Of a stretch of 64,000 bases of DNA, positions 26,421-35,553 are shown in pieces. A program made the translations under genes and the position numbers. Each line of letters opens with the position of its first letter. The first letter of the stretch is position 1. Source of the DNA: Anaerohalosphaeraceae bacterium (GTDB taxonomy: Bacteria; Planctomycetota; Phycisphaerae; Sedimentisphaerales; UBA12454); NCBI GenBank assembly GCA_021108375.1, contig JAIORA010000047.1, positions 1-64,000 of the forward strand. Direction: 5' to 3'. Below the pieces are notes generated by a model. It was not told the DNA's origin. It did no database searches and worked only from the letters and a program-made list of their open reading frames with translations.

Positions 26421-27584
26421 TTATTGCTGGTTTGCTTTTTTATATGCCATCTGACAGCAAAACTCGATAAAATCTTCAGCGTATGTCATATCAATGGTCT
26501 GCATAATTTTGCTCATCATTTCGTTCACCACCCTCTTACGATTTTCGAGCATCAGCCTTGCTTCTATCTCTTCCTGAACCTGTTCAAAAGTAACGTATCC
26601 GGCAGATTGCTTGTTTTCGAGCTTTACGATAAATATATGTTTGGTGGCAAAATGCTCGCCCGCAAAAATCGGCCCTTTAACTTCGCCCAGACTCATTTGC
26701 TCTGCCGCTTTTTCAACCGCGTCGAAAGGCTCAACGAGCGAACCCGGCTGAACCGGCTCCCACAACCCCCCGCTGGCTGCGCGGTGGCCGTTAGAATACT
26801 TTTTAGCCATCTCGGCAAAGTCAGCCCCTGAATTTAATTGAGCAGAGATTTCCTTTACAATTTGTTCCGCTTTTCTTTGTACATCGGCAGCGGCATCGTT
26901 AGGCTCGGCAAGACGAGCCAACTCAATATCTATCAGCCGAAACTCTACGAAACTTTCCTTTTCGTATTCATTTTTCACAGACGCATAATAGTCCAGCAAC
27001 TGCGAATGAGTAATCGGCTTATCTGTCTTCACTTCTTCCGAAACGAAAGACTGCACGAGCATCGCCCTTTTTGTATCTTCGCGAAAACTTTTCCACGTCA
27101 GCCCCATTTTTTCGAGGGTGTTTTGTGCTTTTGCGTAATTACCGCCGTGCCTGGCGATAAATTTTTGCGTTTCTTCCTCAACTACGTTATCGATAAATTC
27201 CTCGTTAATGTTTTCCGGCAGAGCCTTCATCGCTTTTTCGTAAAGCTTTATATCCGTTACTTTCTGAATGAACACATTGGCAATAGTCTGGCCGGCCTTG
27301 GAGCGAAATTCGAGATAGCTGCTGCGTTTTGCTATCGGATAAATTTCTTCCTTGATAGGTTCGATTACTTCCTCCGCCGTTATAGGCATGGAATTTATCG
27401 CCATAACAATTCCGCCGGATGCCTCCGGAACCGCCCTGGCAACTGTTCCTGCTTCGACCTCAGACAAAACCATTTCGTCAACATCAGGAGTGTTTTCCGT
27501 AGCGCATCCGCAGTAAAACAGCAACGAAAACATCGCTAAAGCCGCTATAACTACATTTGTCAATCCGTTATTTCTATCAGTCAT
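26421..27584 (-). CDS. Parvulin-type peptidyl-prolyl isomerase, exported
   Basis: A 387-residue protein with an N-terminal membrane/signal segment (residues 10-28) ending in YCGC, which may be a lipoprotein site at C27 though it is not an ideal lipobox. A SurA-like helical N-domain (about 60-200) precedes a PpiC/parvulin domain (about 215-330) with FAEMAKKYSNGHRAASGGLW and GSLVEPFDAVEKA. It probably chaperones outer-membrane proteins in the periplasm. The catalytic-domain assignment is clear; the exact physiological role is inferred. The start has GGAG upstream, and acpS follows after 20 bases. Confidence 0.87.
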   Translation of the reverse strand: MTDRNNGLTNVVIAALAMFSLLFYCGCATENTPDVDEMVLSEVEAGTVARAVPEASGGIVMAINSMPITAEEVIEPIKEEIYPIAKRSSYLEFRSKAGQTIANVFIQKVTDIKLYEKAMKALPENINEEFIDNVVEEETQKFIARHGGNYAKAQNTLEKMGLTWKSFREDTKRAMLVQSFVSEEVKTDKPITHSQLLDYYASVKNEYEKESFVEFRLIDIELARLAEPNDAAADVQRKAEQIVKEISAQLNSGADFAEMAKKYSNGHRAASGGLWEPVQPGSLVEPFDAVEKAAEQMSLGEVKGPIFAGEHFATKHIFIVKLENKQSAGYVTFEQVQEEIEARLMLENRKRVVNEMMSKIMQTIDMTYAEDFIEFCCQMAYKKANQQ

Positions 27585-27698
27585 AAAAACTTCTCCAATT
27601 ATTGGGTATTCAAACAGGCGGATTATAATTTAATTCACGCTCTTTTGCGAAGTTTTTTTTTAAGCACTGCCTGCAGCATCCTGGCCAAATATAACGTC

Positions 27699-27727
27699 TT
27701 GACAATACAAGGTAATTTTGGTAAGAT
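27699..27727 (+). promoter_or_regulatory. Promoter of the pilin-like gene
   Basis: TTGACA at 27699-27704 and TAAGAT at 27722-27727 are 17 bases apart, about 75 bases before the pilin start. Confidence 0.65.
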
Positions 27728-27801
27728 TATTGGTGTTGGAGAGAAAGACTGAATTGTGTTTTTTAACCATACAAATGGGATATGTCAGGTTGTAATGGAG
27801 G

Positions 27802-28686
27802 ATGGGTGAAGCTGGGCGAGATGAAAAAAAAAAATTCGGTTTTACATTGGTTGAGCTTTTGGTTGTGATTTCAATAATTGCTTTGCTGATGGGCATTTTA
27901 TTGCCGGCCTTGGGCAGAGCGCGTAAGACGGCATATTCTGTTGTCTGCAAATCAAATCTCAGGGGTATCGCATTAGCTGCCTGTGTCTATGTTTCTGAAA
28001 ATAATAATAAATTTCCGCCATACCGGATGAGTACTTACAGCCTCAGTAACCCTGAAATATACGTCAACAAATATGGACGAAAAAAACCTCGCTGGCCCTG
28101 GTTTTTCGAATATGGGATAGGCCCGGTTATTAATCCCAAACCGTATGTAAAGAATCCGGGAGACACGTTCGGCGATTCGGACACACTGATTATGACCAAT
28201 GATTTTTTTATGTGTCCCTCGTTTAACCGGGCTGGTTTTGATGGAAAGGACATCCGCAACGGCTCATACGGTTACAATTACCAGTATCTTGGAAATCGGC
28301 GTATAACAGACGGCAGCTACCGGAATTATCCTATCAAACTGGCCCGTATCGAGCGACCGGGCGAAACGGTACTGGTTGCGGACAGCCGAGGTATTGAGGA
28401 TGAGGGAATACACGGTTATACACTGGACCCTCCCAAACTCGCAGAGAGTGTCGGAGCAGTATCCTTCGCGAGACACAGCAACCCAACATTTCAAAAGCAA
28501 CATTCACCCGCTGATGCCCGCCACAATGGCGAGAAAAAAGTGAATGTTTCTTTTGTCGATAGTCACGTCGAGGCACTTACACGCGAAGAACTGGGATATA
28601 TATGCGATGAAAACGGTAATGTTGTAGCAAATCACCCGGACGGCAGTAATTGTTTATGGAGTGGTACAGGCCGGGACGAAAAATAG
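27802..28686 (+). CDS. Prepilin-like protein, planctomycete H-X9-DG type
   Basis: A 294-residue protein with a prepilin cleavage/methylation signal (FGFTLVELLVVISIIALLMG) and a C-terminal VSFVDSHVEAL segment typical of the planctomycete pseudopilin families that occur in many copies per genome. The reading frame uses the ATG at 27802, which abuts GGAGG with no spacer. A better-placed GTG (27806) and ATG (27821) are one frame off because a run of 11 adenines (27824-27834) follows. Nine or twelve adenines would give a standard MKKK-type start. This suggests slippage or a sequencing indel. Function is probably fibre or surface-associated and exported through the pilus machinery. Confidence 0.83.
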   Translation: MGEAGRDEKKKFGFTLVELLVVISIIALLMGILLPALGRARKTAYSVVCKSNLRGIALAACVYVSENNNKFPPYRMSTYSLSNPEIYVNKYGRKKPRWPWFFEYGIGPVINPKPYVKNPGDTFGDSDTLIMTNDFFMCPSFNRAGFDGKDIRNGSYGYNYQYLGNRRITDGSYRNYPIKLARIERPGETVLVADSRGIEDEGIHGYTLDPPKLAESVGAVSFARHSNPTFQKQHSPADARHNGEKKVNVSFVDSHVEALTREELGYICDENGNVVANHPDGSNCLWSGTGRDEK

Positions 28687-28719
28687 AGGGTAGCTCTAAT
28701 AATTGCTTTTGAGCGGGAA
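28686..28719 (+). repeat. 17-base dispersed repeat, extended copy C
   Basis: Positions 28687-28703 equal 6159-6175 exactly, and the continuation TGCTTTTGAGCGGGAA parallels the ackA leader at 22133-22149. It begins right at the stop codon of the pilin-like gene. Confidence 0.7.
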
Positions 28720-28733
28720 TCCAGTTTTTTTAG

Positions 28734-28763
28734 TTAGCCCCACATTTACAAATGTGGGGTTGT
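28734..28763 (-). repeat. Variable-stem hairpin with fixed flanks, copy 1
   Basis: CCCCACATTT (28738-28747) and AAATGTGGGG (28750-28759) form a perfect ten-base stem. Read on the minus strand the unit is CAA, stem, CTAA, the same frame as the hairpins near 33 kb but with a different stem sequence. Confidence 0.7.
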
Positions 28764-28822
28764 CATTTTGACTACAGCACAGCAAGGCCGTGGCAATTTC
28801 TATTACTTTTTTAAAATTAGTG

Positions 28823-28890
28823 TAATACCGAGTACGAATAATAAATGCACACACACGTCATTTCGAGCGAGCCACAGGCGAGTCGAGAAA
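28823..28890 (-). repeat. Dispersed intergenic repeat, copy 2
   Basis: This is the inverted counterpart of 1-65. The rest of the gene-free interval 28764-29076 also holds a perfect short inverted repeat (TCATTCCCGC with GCGGGAATG near 28901-28922), plus a segment near 29045-29075 related to the repeats at 40681 and 41991. Confidence 0.7.
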
Positions 28891-29076
28891 TCTCTGTTTG
28901 TCATTCCCGCGAAAGCGGGAATGCAGTTTGTTTTGATAGATTTCTCCGCTACGGGCTATTTATAGCCCTCCGGTCGAAATGACAATAGCGCACTTAATAA
29001 TCGGTATTGGTATAATCCTTCGACTTCGCTCAGGACAAGCCCGTGAAATCAGCGGTTAAAAAATTCGTATCTAAAT

Positions 29077-31095
29077 TTAACCAATTATCTTCTTTGCCGA
29101 TGCGATAACTGCATCAACCGTAATACCAAATCCCTCGTAACATTTCTTATAAGGTGCCGAAGCTCCAAACGATTTCATTCCGACAAAGATTCCACTATCG
29201 CCGATATATTTGTACCAACCCTGCTCGACTCCAGCCTCGACAGCAACTCTTGCCTTTACATTTTTAGGCAGAACCGAATCCTTGTAAGCCTTACTCTGTT
29301 TCTCAAACAGCTCCCAGCAAGGCATACTAACAACCTGAGCCTTGATATTCTCAGCAGCCAGTTTTTCAGCGGCGGCTATCGCAAGCTCAACTTCCGAGCC
29401 GGTAGCCATAATTATCACATCGGGATTCTCTTGTTCAACAAGAACATAAGCACCCTTTGCCATATTTGCGGCTGCCGGATACTTATTTTGGTCAAGCGTC
29501 AAAACATTTTGTCTTGTCAGCAGCAGAGCGGTCGGGCCGGCAGTATTTTCCAGTGCAACTTTCCACGCCGCGACAGTTTCGTTTGCGTCTGCCGGGCGAA
29601 TCGTCAAAACATTTGGAATTGCTCTAAGTGCTGCGATATGTTCAACAGGCTGATGTGTAGGCCCGTCTTCGCCAAGACCGATACTATCGTGAGTGAATAC
29701 ATAAATAGGGTTATAACCGCTAAGTGCCGCCATCCTGATTGCTGGCCGCATATAATCGCTGAAGCAGAAGAACGTCCCGCCATAAGCTCTCAGCAGTCCG
29801 CTAAGGCAAATGCCGTTCATCACCGCGCCCATCGCGTGTTCTCGTACACCGTAACGGATGTATCTGCCGCTCGGCGAGTCTTTCTGATAATCCTTTACGC
29901 CTTTGAACTGTGTGTTATTAGATGGTGTCAAATCTGCCGAGCCGCCCATTACCATTGGCATATTGGGCATTAAAGCGTTGAGCGTAGCACCGGAGGCTTT
30001 TCTTGTTGCTTCGACACCCGCCTCATATTTCGGCAGTAACGCATCTATATTTTCGCAGAGAACACCCTTTTCGGCGTTTTTGATAATCGCGGCTTCTTTG
30101 GGGTATTTTTCAGAATAGTCCGCGAATAATTTATTCCATTGTTTTTCGAGCTTATCGGCTTCGGCGTTACCGCTTTGCATATGCTCGATAACTCCGTCGG
30201 GAACGACGAACGTTTTTTCCGGGTCCCAGCCGTAATTTTTCTTAATTAGTTTAATCTCATCTTCGCCCAGCGGAGCACCGTGTGCGGCGTGGCTGTCCTG
30301 TTTGTTTGGAGACCCGAACCCGATATGTGTGCGGAGCTGGATAATGGTTGGTCTGTCCTTTTCGTTTTGCGCGTTTTGCAGAGCCTTTTCAAAAGAGGCC
30401 ATATCGTTGCCATCGCCGCCTACGACCTGAACGTTCCAGCCGTAAGATTCAAAACGTTTTGCGCGGTCTTCGGTGAATGAAAGCGATGTATCGCCATCGA
30501 TGGTTATGTAGTTATCATCGTAAATAACGATGAGGTTATTCAGACCAAGGTGGCCAGCCAGTGAACACGCTTCTGAGGCGACGCCTTCCTGGAGACAGCC
30601 ATCGCCGGCGATAGTGTAGATTTTGTAATCGAAAAGGTTGAATCCGTCTTTATTGAACTGTGCCGCAAGGTATTTTTCAGCGATAGCCATTCCGACTGCG
30701 TTGCTGATGCCCTGACCGAGCGGGCCGGTAGTCGCTTCGACACCTGCGGTATGGCCGAACTCAGGATGGCCGGGAGTTAAGCTGTCCCACTGCCTGAATT
30801 TTTTGAGGTCGTCGAGCGTAAGTCCATACCCGCAAAGGTGTAACAGTGAATATAACAGCATACTTCCGTGGCCGGCACTGAGAACGAAACGGTCGCGGTT
30901 GTGCCATTTTGGGTTGGCTGGGTTGTGTTTCATATATTTCGTCCAGAGCGTATATGCCGCTGGTGCCATACCCATCGGCATACCCGGATGGCCGGAATTG
31001 GCCTTTTGAACGCCGTCCATTGAGAGAAAACGGATAGTTTGAACGCAAAGCTCGTCAAGTTGGCTAAGACCCGGATTAGATTTAGTGTTTACCAT
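29077..31095 (-). CDS. tkt: Transketolase
   Basis: A 672-residue thiamine-diphosphate enzyme of the non-oxidative pentose phosphate pathway. The N-terminal domain opens ANSGHPGMPMGMAP; the ThDP motif begins GDGCLQEGVASEA; the central domain has GGSADLTPSNNTQFKG; and FVFTHDSIGLGEDGPTHQPVEH (start near residue 455) is the conserved second domain. I prefer the ATG at 31095, behind AAGGGAT, to one 14 codons upstream. With glucokinase and 6-phosphogluconate dehydrogenase at 53-61 kb it indicates an active pentose phosphate route. Confidence 0.97.
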   Translation of the reverse strand: MVNTKSNPGLSQLDELCVQTIRFLSMDGVQKANSGHPGMPMGMAPAAYTLWTKYMKHNPANPKWHNRDRFVLSAGHGSMLLYSLLHLCGYGLTLDDLKKFRQWDSLTPGHPEFGHTAGVEATTGPLGQGISNAVGMAIAEKYLAAQFNKDGFNLFDYKIYTIAGDGCLQEGVASEACSLAGHLGLNNLIVIYDDNYITIDGDTSLSFTEDRAKRFESYGWNVQVVGGDGNDMASFEKALQNAQNEKDRPTIIQLRTHIGFGSPNKQDSHAAHGAPLGEDEIKLIKKNYGWDPEKTFVVPDGVIEHMQSGNAEADKLEKQWNKLFADYSEKYPKEAAIIKNAEKGVLCENIDALLPKYEAGVEATRKASGATLNALMPNMPMVMGGSADLTPSNNTQFKGVKDYQKDSPSGRYIRYGVREHAMGAVMNGICLSGLLRAYGGTFFCFSDYMRPAIRMAALSGYNPIYVFTHDSIGLGEDGPTHQPVEHIAALRAIPNVLTIRPADANETVAAWKVALENTAGPTALLLTRQNVLTLDQNKYPAAANMAKGAYVLVEQENPDVIIMATGSEVELAIAAAEKLAAENIKAQVVSMPCWELFEKQSKAYKDSVLPKNVKARVAVEAGVEQGWYKYIGDSGIFVGMKSFGASAPYKKCYEGFGITVDAVIASAKKIIG

Positions 31096-31720
31096 TGTAA
31101 ATCCCTTGAAATTACTGTTAAAAGTTCGTTTTATCAAATACTTGAGCCTCGTAACGTAATAGCAAAGGCTTTATTTTTCAAGTTTTTTCTGAATCTCAAC
31201 TGATTTTACAGATTTTTTTTAGAATAAAATTTCTCATAACTCCTTATTTTACGTTGGAAAAAGAGCGGCAAAAACGCCGTTTTAACGCCAAAAACCCATT
31301 CAATTTATTATAGAGCCTGAAACGCCAATAGCGTTTTTAGGCTAAAAACCCATTCAGGACATTGTTGAACCATAGAAAAACAGCAAAAATTTGATTTTTT
31401 TTGCGATTTTTGCGATTTTTTGAACGTTTTTGCTCACTTTTTGTCGTTTTTGAACGTTTTTTTACCAGTTTTAAGGCCATTTCAAGATAAAAAATCAAGA
31501 CTAAACAATTCGGGTATAAGGAAATATCAAAGAGCAAAAATCAAAATGAAAAATTAATGAATCGCCTTTCGGCGATGATGTTTTTTAAAATTTAGCCACG
31601 AAGACTCAAAGACACGAAGTTTTTTAGACACTGATTTCACTGATTGAAAAAGTTAAAACTTAAAAGTAAAAAGGTAAAGCATAATTTAAAGATTTGAGTT
31701 TAAAAAAATACCGGACACCT
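31096..31720 (+). other. Gene-free, A+T-rich interval with repeats
   Basis: No gene is supported here. The segment AAAAACCCATTCA occurs twice (near 31289 and 31344). CCTGAAACGCCAAT near 31316 recurs near 38421. Positions 31375-31470 are a low-complexity run rich in TTTTTGCG and GAACG that yields only a lysine-rich spurious frame on the minus strand. The right end carries a dispersed repeat (31592-31648). Confidence 0.6.
31592..31648 (-). repeat. Dispersed repeat, fourth family, copy 1
   Basis: On the minus strand this reads TTCAATCAGTGAAATCAGTG then TCTAAAAAACTTCGTGTC and TTTGAGTCTTCGTGGCTAAA. It parallels 40681-40738 and 41991-42048. Confidence 0.65.
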
Positions 31721-32806
31721 TTAATTCTTCGGCAATTCAGGAATTTTTAGCACCTGTGCGACAACTAACTTCTCAATTATACCATCGTATCCAGACCCTT
31801 GATCTGCCTCAAGGTATCTATAATAATGACCGAACTCTTCTGTTTGAAGAAAAATATTCCATTTTTTCTGACTGAGAAGTACACGATACCATTCAGGCTT
31901 ATGATTATGACCAATAAAGAGTTGAACACACACAGCAATACTATTTAATGTTATTTCTGTTCGAAGGATATGTCCATAATAAGAAGGCCTATCATTTCCA
32001 GATAGGCCGTGCGCAATTGACTGATTATGCTTTTTTATAAAATCTCGTTCATTGCCTTCTCCATATCGAATAAATCTGCGTATCATTTCAAATTCTGGTT
32101 CAGATCCATAGAACACTTTGCTATGAACTAGGAAATAGTGAAATGCAATCTTTGCAATTGCTCTAAACCGTCGCCTATCTCCAACTATCTGGCATTCTGC
32201 TTTTACAATTCCCTCAAATGGCTTAATATCATCGGCCATTTCTTCACTTTGGTACAAGCCACATTGCTTTAAAAGGTCAAAGATTCTGTCAACTTGCTCA
32301 TTATTTTGCATTCGTGGCCAAATTTTTGTAGGATTTTTTATTTCGGTTGAAAAAATTAATTGTTTCAGCTTATCTGTAGTCAGAGAATCAGGGTCTTCAA
32401 TAATAATTTGTTTTTTATTTCCGGTTGTGTCACGTATTTCGATATGAGGTACAATTTGGCAATTTTTTCCATCACCTACAGGTTCAACCAACATCTTATG
32501 GTCTGTGCCAGGATATTTGATTTCCATTTTGATTGGACCACGCCCTGCATGTTTTCTCTTGAATGGCGAAGATGGTTTTTTATGCCTGCCCTTTATTCCA
32601 AGATTTGCTTTGAATAGTGCTTCAGGGCTATATTTTGCGAGAATTTCTTCACATTCACCAAATTCTCTGTCACAGTCTGCACAAACTTTCTTCAAAACAG
32701 TTGGTTGATTCTCAAAAGCACCCATTAGTCGAGGCACGACATGAGCTTTACCCCACTTCGGATTAACGGTATCGCAATAGATACATTTTTTTATTTTTTC
32801 ATTCAT
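31721..32806 (-). CDS. HNH-nuclease-like zinc-binding protein
   Basis: A 361-residue protein with an N-terminal zinc-ribbon/HNH-like site: C8-x2-C11, AHVVPR with H22, then C42-x2-C45 in VCADCDREFG. This C-x2-C, H, C-x2-C layout is typical of HNH endonucleases. The remaining 300 residues have no motif I recognise, though they look globular and charged. Such genes are often part of defence or mobile units, but no partner gene is adjacent. It is alone between two repeat-laden gaps, and short inverted repeats (CACCTTTAAT at 31716-31725, ATTAAAGGTG at 32895-32904) flank it. Horizontal gain is plausible but unproven. Confidence 0.65.
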   Translation of the reverse strand: MNEKIKKCIYCDTVNPKWGKAHVVPRLMGAFENQPTVLKKVCADCDREFGECEEILAKYSPEALFKANLGIKGRHKKPSSPFKRKHAGRGPIKMEIKYPGTDHKMLVEPVGDGKNCQIVPHIEIRDTTGNKKQIIIEDPDSLTTDKLKQLIFSTEIKNPTKIWPRMQNNEQVDRIFDLLKQCGLYQSEEMADDIKPFEGIVKAECQIVGDRRRFRAIAKIAFHYFLVHSKVFYGSEPEFEMIRRFIRYGEGNERDFIKKHNQSIAHGLSGNDRPSYYGHILRTEITLNSIAVCVQLFIGHNHKPEWYRVLLSQKKWNIFLQTEEFGHYYRYLEADQGSGYDGIIEKLVVAQVLKIPELPKN

Positions 32807-33061
32807 TATCCGCCTATGGCAAGCTTAAACAAAACTCTCCATCTTCTCTTTACATATCTTATTGATCCGGTGTTTATAAGTGATATTATGTACCATTAAA
32901 GGTGGATAGGCAAGTTTTTATTTAGGATAAGTCCTTTCAAGTTTGAGAGGGGGTAAAGCGGCAAAGTCAGTGGGAATGGTTAATAAAATTTGATTGCACG
33001 AATCGCCTTGCGGCCTCGCAATGACAAAATAATGGATTCGGAGTTTTCACGAGAATGACAA

Positions 33062-33095
33062 ATGAACCGTCGGGCAGGCCACGACGGCTAAACGG
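33062..33095 (+). repeat. Variable-stem hairpin with fixed flanks, copy 2
   Basis: CCGTCG (33067-33072) pairs with CGACGG (33082-33087); the flanks are GAA and CTAAACGG. The gene-free interval 32807-33381 consists mainly of such units and of the repeat remnant at 33001-33027. Confidence 0.65.
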
Positions 33096-33177
33096 CGAAA
33101 TGTAAAATACAAACCATTCGCAGCGCTTCAGTCGAAATGACAAAGTCGGTATTTGTGGTTGGTGTTTGTGATAGCAC

Positions 33178-33210
33178 GAACCCCGCCATAGTAATGGCGA
33201 GGCTAAACGG
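33178..33210 (+). repeat. Variable-stem hairpin with fixed flanks, copy 3
   Basis: CGCCAT (33184-33189) pairs with ATGGCG (33194-33199) around AGTA; CC/GG pairs extend the stem beyond one mismatch. The unit is followed by CTAAACGG. A degraded relative with the same CATAGTAATGG core lies at 35268-35295. Confidence 0.65.
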
Positions 33211-33241
33211 CAGTGGGAGTGGTTGATTAAAATATGTAAGC

Positions 33242-33275
33242 ACGAACCGTCGGGCAGGCCGCGACGGCTAAACGG
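33242..33275 (+). repeat. Variable-stem hairpin with fixed flanks, copy 4
   Basis: CCGTCG (33247-33252) pairs with CGACGG (33262-33267). It is nearly identical to copy 2, followed again by CTAAACGG. Confidence 0.65.
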
Positions 33276-33307
33276 TAATAGGAAAGATATAAATCATTCA
33301 TAAGTAA

Positions 33308-33340
33308 CAACCCCCGATTTGTAAATCGGGGGCTAAACGA
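33308..33340 (+). repeat. Variable-stem hairpin with fixed flanks, copy 5
   Basis: CCCCCGATTT (33311-33320) and AAATCGGGGG (33323-33332) form a perfect stem. The flanks are CAA and CTAAACGA. Confidence 0.7.
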
Positions 33341-33345
33341 ACTGC

Positions 33346-33378
33346 ATCCGGCCGCTTCCGCGGCTCGGCTACTATGGC
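33346..33378 (+). repeat. Dispersed intergenic repeat, second family, copy 2
   Basis: ATCCGGCCGCTTCCGCGGCT followed by CGGCTACTATGGC matches the minus-strand copy at 24121-24153. It ends four bases before the bipA stop codon. Confidence 0.7.
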
Positions 33379-33381
33379 AAT

Positions 33382-35238
33382 TTATTTGCTTTGTCTGGCT
33401 TCCCTGCGTCTGTCGCCCTCTTTCAACGAACGCTTTCTGATTCTATAAGTACTTGGGCAAATTTCGACCAACTCATCTTCCTGGATATACTCCAGCGTAG
33501 CCTCCAAACTCATCTTGCGGGCAGGACGCACCTTAGCAGCATCATCCTTGCCGGAAGAACGAACGTTGGACAACTGCTTGCCCTTGACTACGTTTACCGG
33601 TATATCATTCTCCTTGCAGTGTTCGCCTACTACCTGACCCTCATAAACCTGTTCGCCCGGTGAGACGAAAAAGATTCCCCTGTCGTAAAGAGCGTCAAGT
33701 GCATAGGCGGTTACCTGTCCAGCAGTTGTCGCGACCATTACACCCGCTTTTCGCTGAGGTATTGAGCCTCTCATCGGTTCGTACTGTTCAAATGTGTGGT
33801 GCATAATCGCTCTGCCCTTTGTGGCGTTCATCATCCGTGCGTGCAGTCCGAAAAGGCCGCGAGATGGTATCATAAATTCCATATGGTTGAAATCGCTTGC
33901 ACCGCTTTTTGAATCTATCTTTACAATTTCACTGCGGCGGTCGCCGAGCAGGCTCATTATGGAGCTTTGACAGTCTACTGGACAGTCAACCGAAAGCAGT
34001 TCTATCGGTTCGTTGCGGATGCCATCGATGATTCTGAGAATTACGTTTGGTTTGCCGACGCAAACTTCGTAACCCTGGCGTCTCATATTTTCGAGCAGGA
34101 TGCCGAGGTGCATAAGTCCTCTGCCGGAAACATCGAATTCTTCGGGTGTTCGGCCAGGGGCGACTCTGAGAGCAACGTTTTGCTGAAGCTCCTTTTGCAA
34201 TCTTTCGCCAATTTGTCTGGCGGCTACATATTTGCCGTCTTTGCCAGCGAGCGGGCCGTCATTGATGCGGAATGTCATTGTCATTGTCGGTTCATCAACG
34301 GAGATTACAGCCAGTGGAGAGGGCTTGTCAGCGCAGGCGATTGTGTCGCCGATATCAACGGGGTCGAGGCCTGAAATAGCGCAAATGTCTCCGGCCTGAG
34401 CCTTGTCGGTCTGTTTTCTGCCGAGACCGAAAAATTGATGAATGTGCAGAACTTTCTGCTGTGTGTGCAGTCCGTTTTTGTCTATCAGTGTAACCTTTTC
34501 GCCTTCGGTTATATCGCCTGCATAGATTCTGCCAACCGCGATTTTGCCAACATAGTCGGAATACTCCAAATTTGTAACCTGCATTTGCAGCGGAGCGTCG
34601 GCGATGACCGTTGGGCAGGGAACTTTTTCTATAATAGTATCGAGAATGACCCTTGTGTTGTCGGTTTTTACATTCAAATCCTTTGTTGCCCAGCCGTCTT
34701 TAGCTGAAGCGTAGAGCAGTGGGAAATCGAGCGCTTCGTCGTCGGCACCGAGTTGGACGAGCAGGTCGAAAACTTCGTCAACTACGTCTTCTGGGCGGCT
34801 GTTCGGGCGGTCAACCTTGTTGATTACAACGATGGGTTTTAGTTTGTGTTCGAGTGCTTTGCTGAGAACGAAACGAGTTTGCGGCATTGGGCCTTCAAAG
34901 GCATCGACGAGTACGAGTACGCCGTCAGCCATTTTTAATACGCGTTCCACTTCGCCGCCAAAATCGGCGTGGCCGGGAGTGTCTATTATATTGATTTTGT
35001 ATTCGTTGCCATTGTCGTCGTTATAATTGATAGCACAGTTTTTGCTGAGGATTGTTATGCCTCGTTCACGTTCGAGCGGGTTTGAGTCCATAATCAGGCC
35101 GTGCTGGCCGCCAGCGAGTTTGTCGAGGTCCTCGCTGCGGAACATTCCAGACTGATAGAGCAGCTTATCGACCAGCGTTGTTTTGCCGTGGTCAACGTGA
35201 GCGATTATTGCGACGTTACGAATATAACTTGAATACAT
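33382..35238 (-). CDS. typA: Ribosome-associated GTPase BipA/TypA
   Basis: A 618-residue translational GTPase. G motifs are [11 protein letters not shown] (11-21), the DTPGHADFG box near residue 85 and NKVDRP near 140. EF-Tu domain 2, two EF-G-like domains and the BipA-specific C-terminal domain follow, and the length is standard. BipA aids 50S assembly and translation under stress. It is a single-gene unit here, set between the repeat-rich gap and tRNA-Val. Confidence 0.97.
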   Translation of the reverse strand: MYSSYIRNVAIIAHVDHGKTTLVDKLLYQSGMFRSEDLDKLAGGQHGLIMDSNPLERERGITILSKNCAINYNDDNGNEYKINIIDTPGHADFGGEVERVLKMADGVLVLVDAFEGPMPQTRFVLSKALEHKLKPIVVINKVDRPNSRPEDVVDEVFDLLVQLGADDEALDFPLLYASAKDGWATKDLNVKTDNTRVILDTIIEKVPCPTVIADAPLQMQVTNLEYSDYVGKIAVGRIYAGDITEGEKVTLIDKNGLHTQQKVLHIHQFFGLGRKQTDKAQAGDICAISGLDPVDIGDTIACADKPSPLAVISVDEPTMTMTFRINDGPLAGKDGKYVAARQIGERLQKELQQNVALRVAPGRTPEEFDVSGRGLMHLGILLENMRRQGYEVCVGKPNVILRIIDGIRNEPIELLSVDCPVDCQSSIMSLLGDRRSEIVKIDSKSGASDFNHMEFMIPSRGLFGLHARMMNATKGRAIMHHTFEQYEPMRGSIPQRKAGVMVATTAGQVTAYALDALYDRGIFFVSPGEQVYEGQVVGEHCKENDIPVNVVKGKQLSNVRSSGKDDAAKVRPARKMSLEATLEYIQEDELVEICPSTYRIRKRSLKEGDRRREARQSK

Positions 35239-35444
35239 AGTAAACTTTCAAAAAAATTATTAAAACAACCCTACCATAGTAATGGCGAGGTTAACTAACG
35301 AATACCCGAACCCAGTAGTTTACCTTATTTTTTGCAAATGTCAATTTAAAAGCGGCAGGCAGTAGCGATGAGAAATTACGTTTTTGACGATATAATGGCT
35401 TGACAGAGGTGTTGAAAGTGATTATCCTCTGTAATCTCGTTTTC

Positions 35445-35518
35445 GGGCGATTAGCTCAGTTGGCTAGAGCGCCTGCCTTACAAGCAGGAAGTCACAGGTT
35501 CAAGTCCTGTATCGCCCA
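35445..35518 (+). tRNA. tRNA-Val (anticodon TAC)
   Basis: A 74-base cloverleaf with acceptor pair GGGCGAT/ATCGCCC, D-arm TTAGCTCAGTTGG, anticodon stem CCTGC/GCAGG around loop CTTACAA, and T-arm GTTCAAGTC. The terminal CCA is not encoded. The anticodon TAC reads valine. Confidence 0.95.
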
Positions 35519-35553
35519 TTTTTCATTTCTGAGATTACCGGAATTGTTCTAAA

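Noticed and set aside
31337-31537. 66-codon lysine-rich frame on the minus strand
   Set aside because: It is produced by low-complexity TTTTTGCG/GAACG repeats and has no ribosome site or family features.
32940-33340. CRISPR-like array near 33 kb
   Set aside because: The repeated units are irregularly spaced, differ in stem sequence and lack uniform spacers; no cas gene is present.
33391-35026. Several plus-strand frames over bipA
   Set aside because: They are antisense shadows of the BipA gene, which has complete GTPase motifs over the whole interval.
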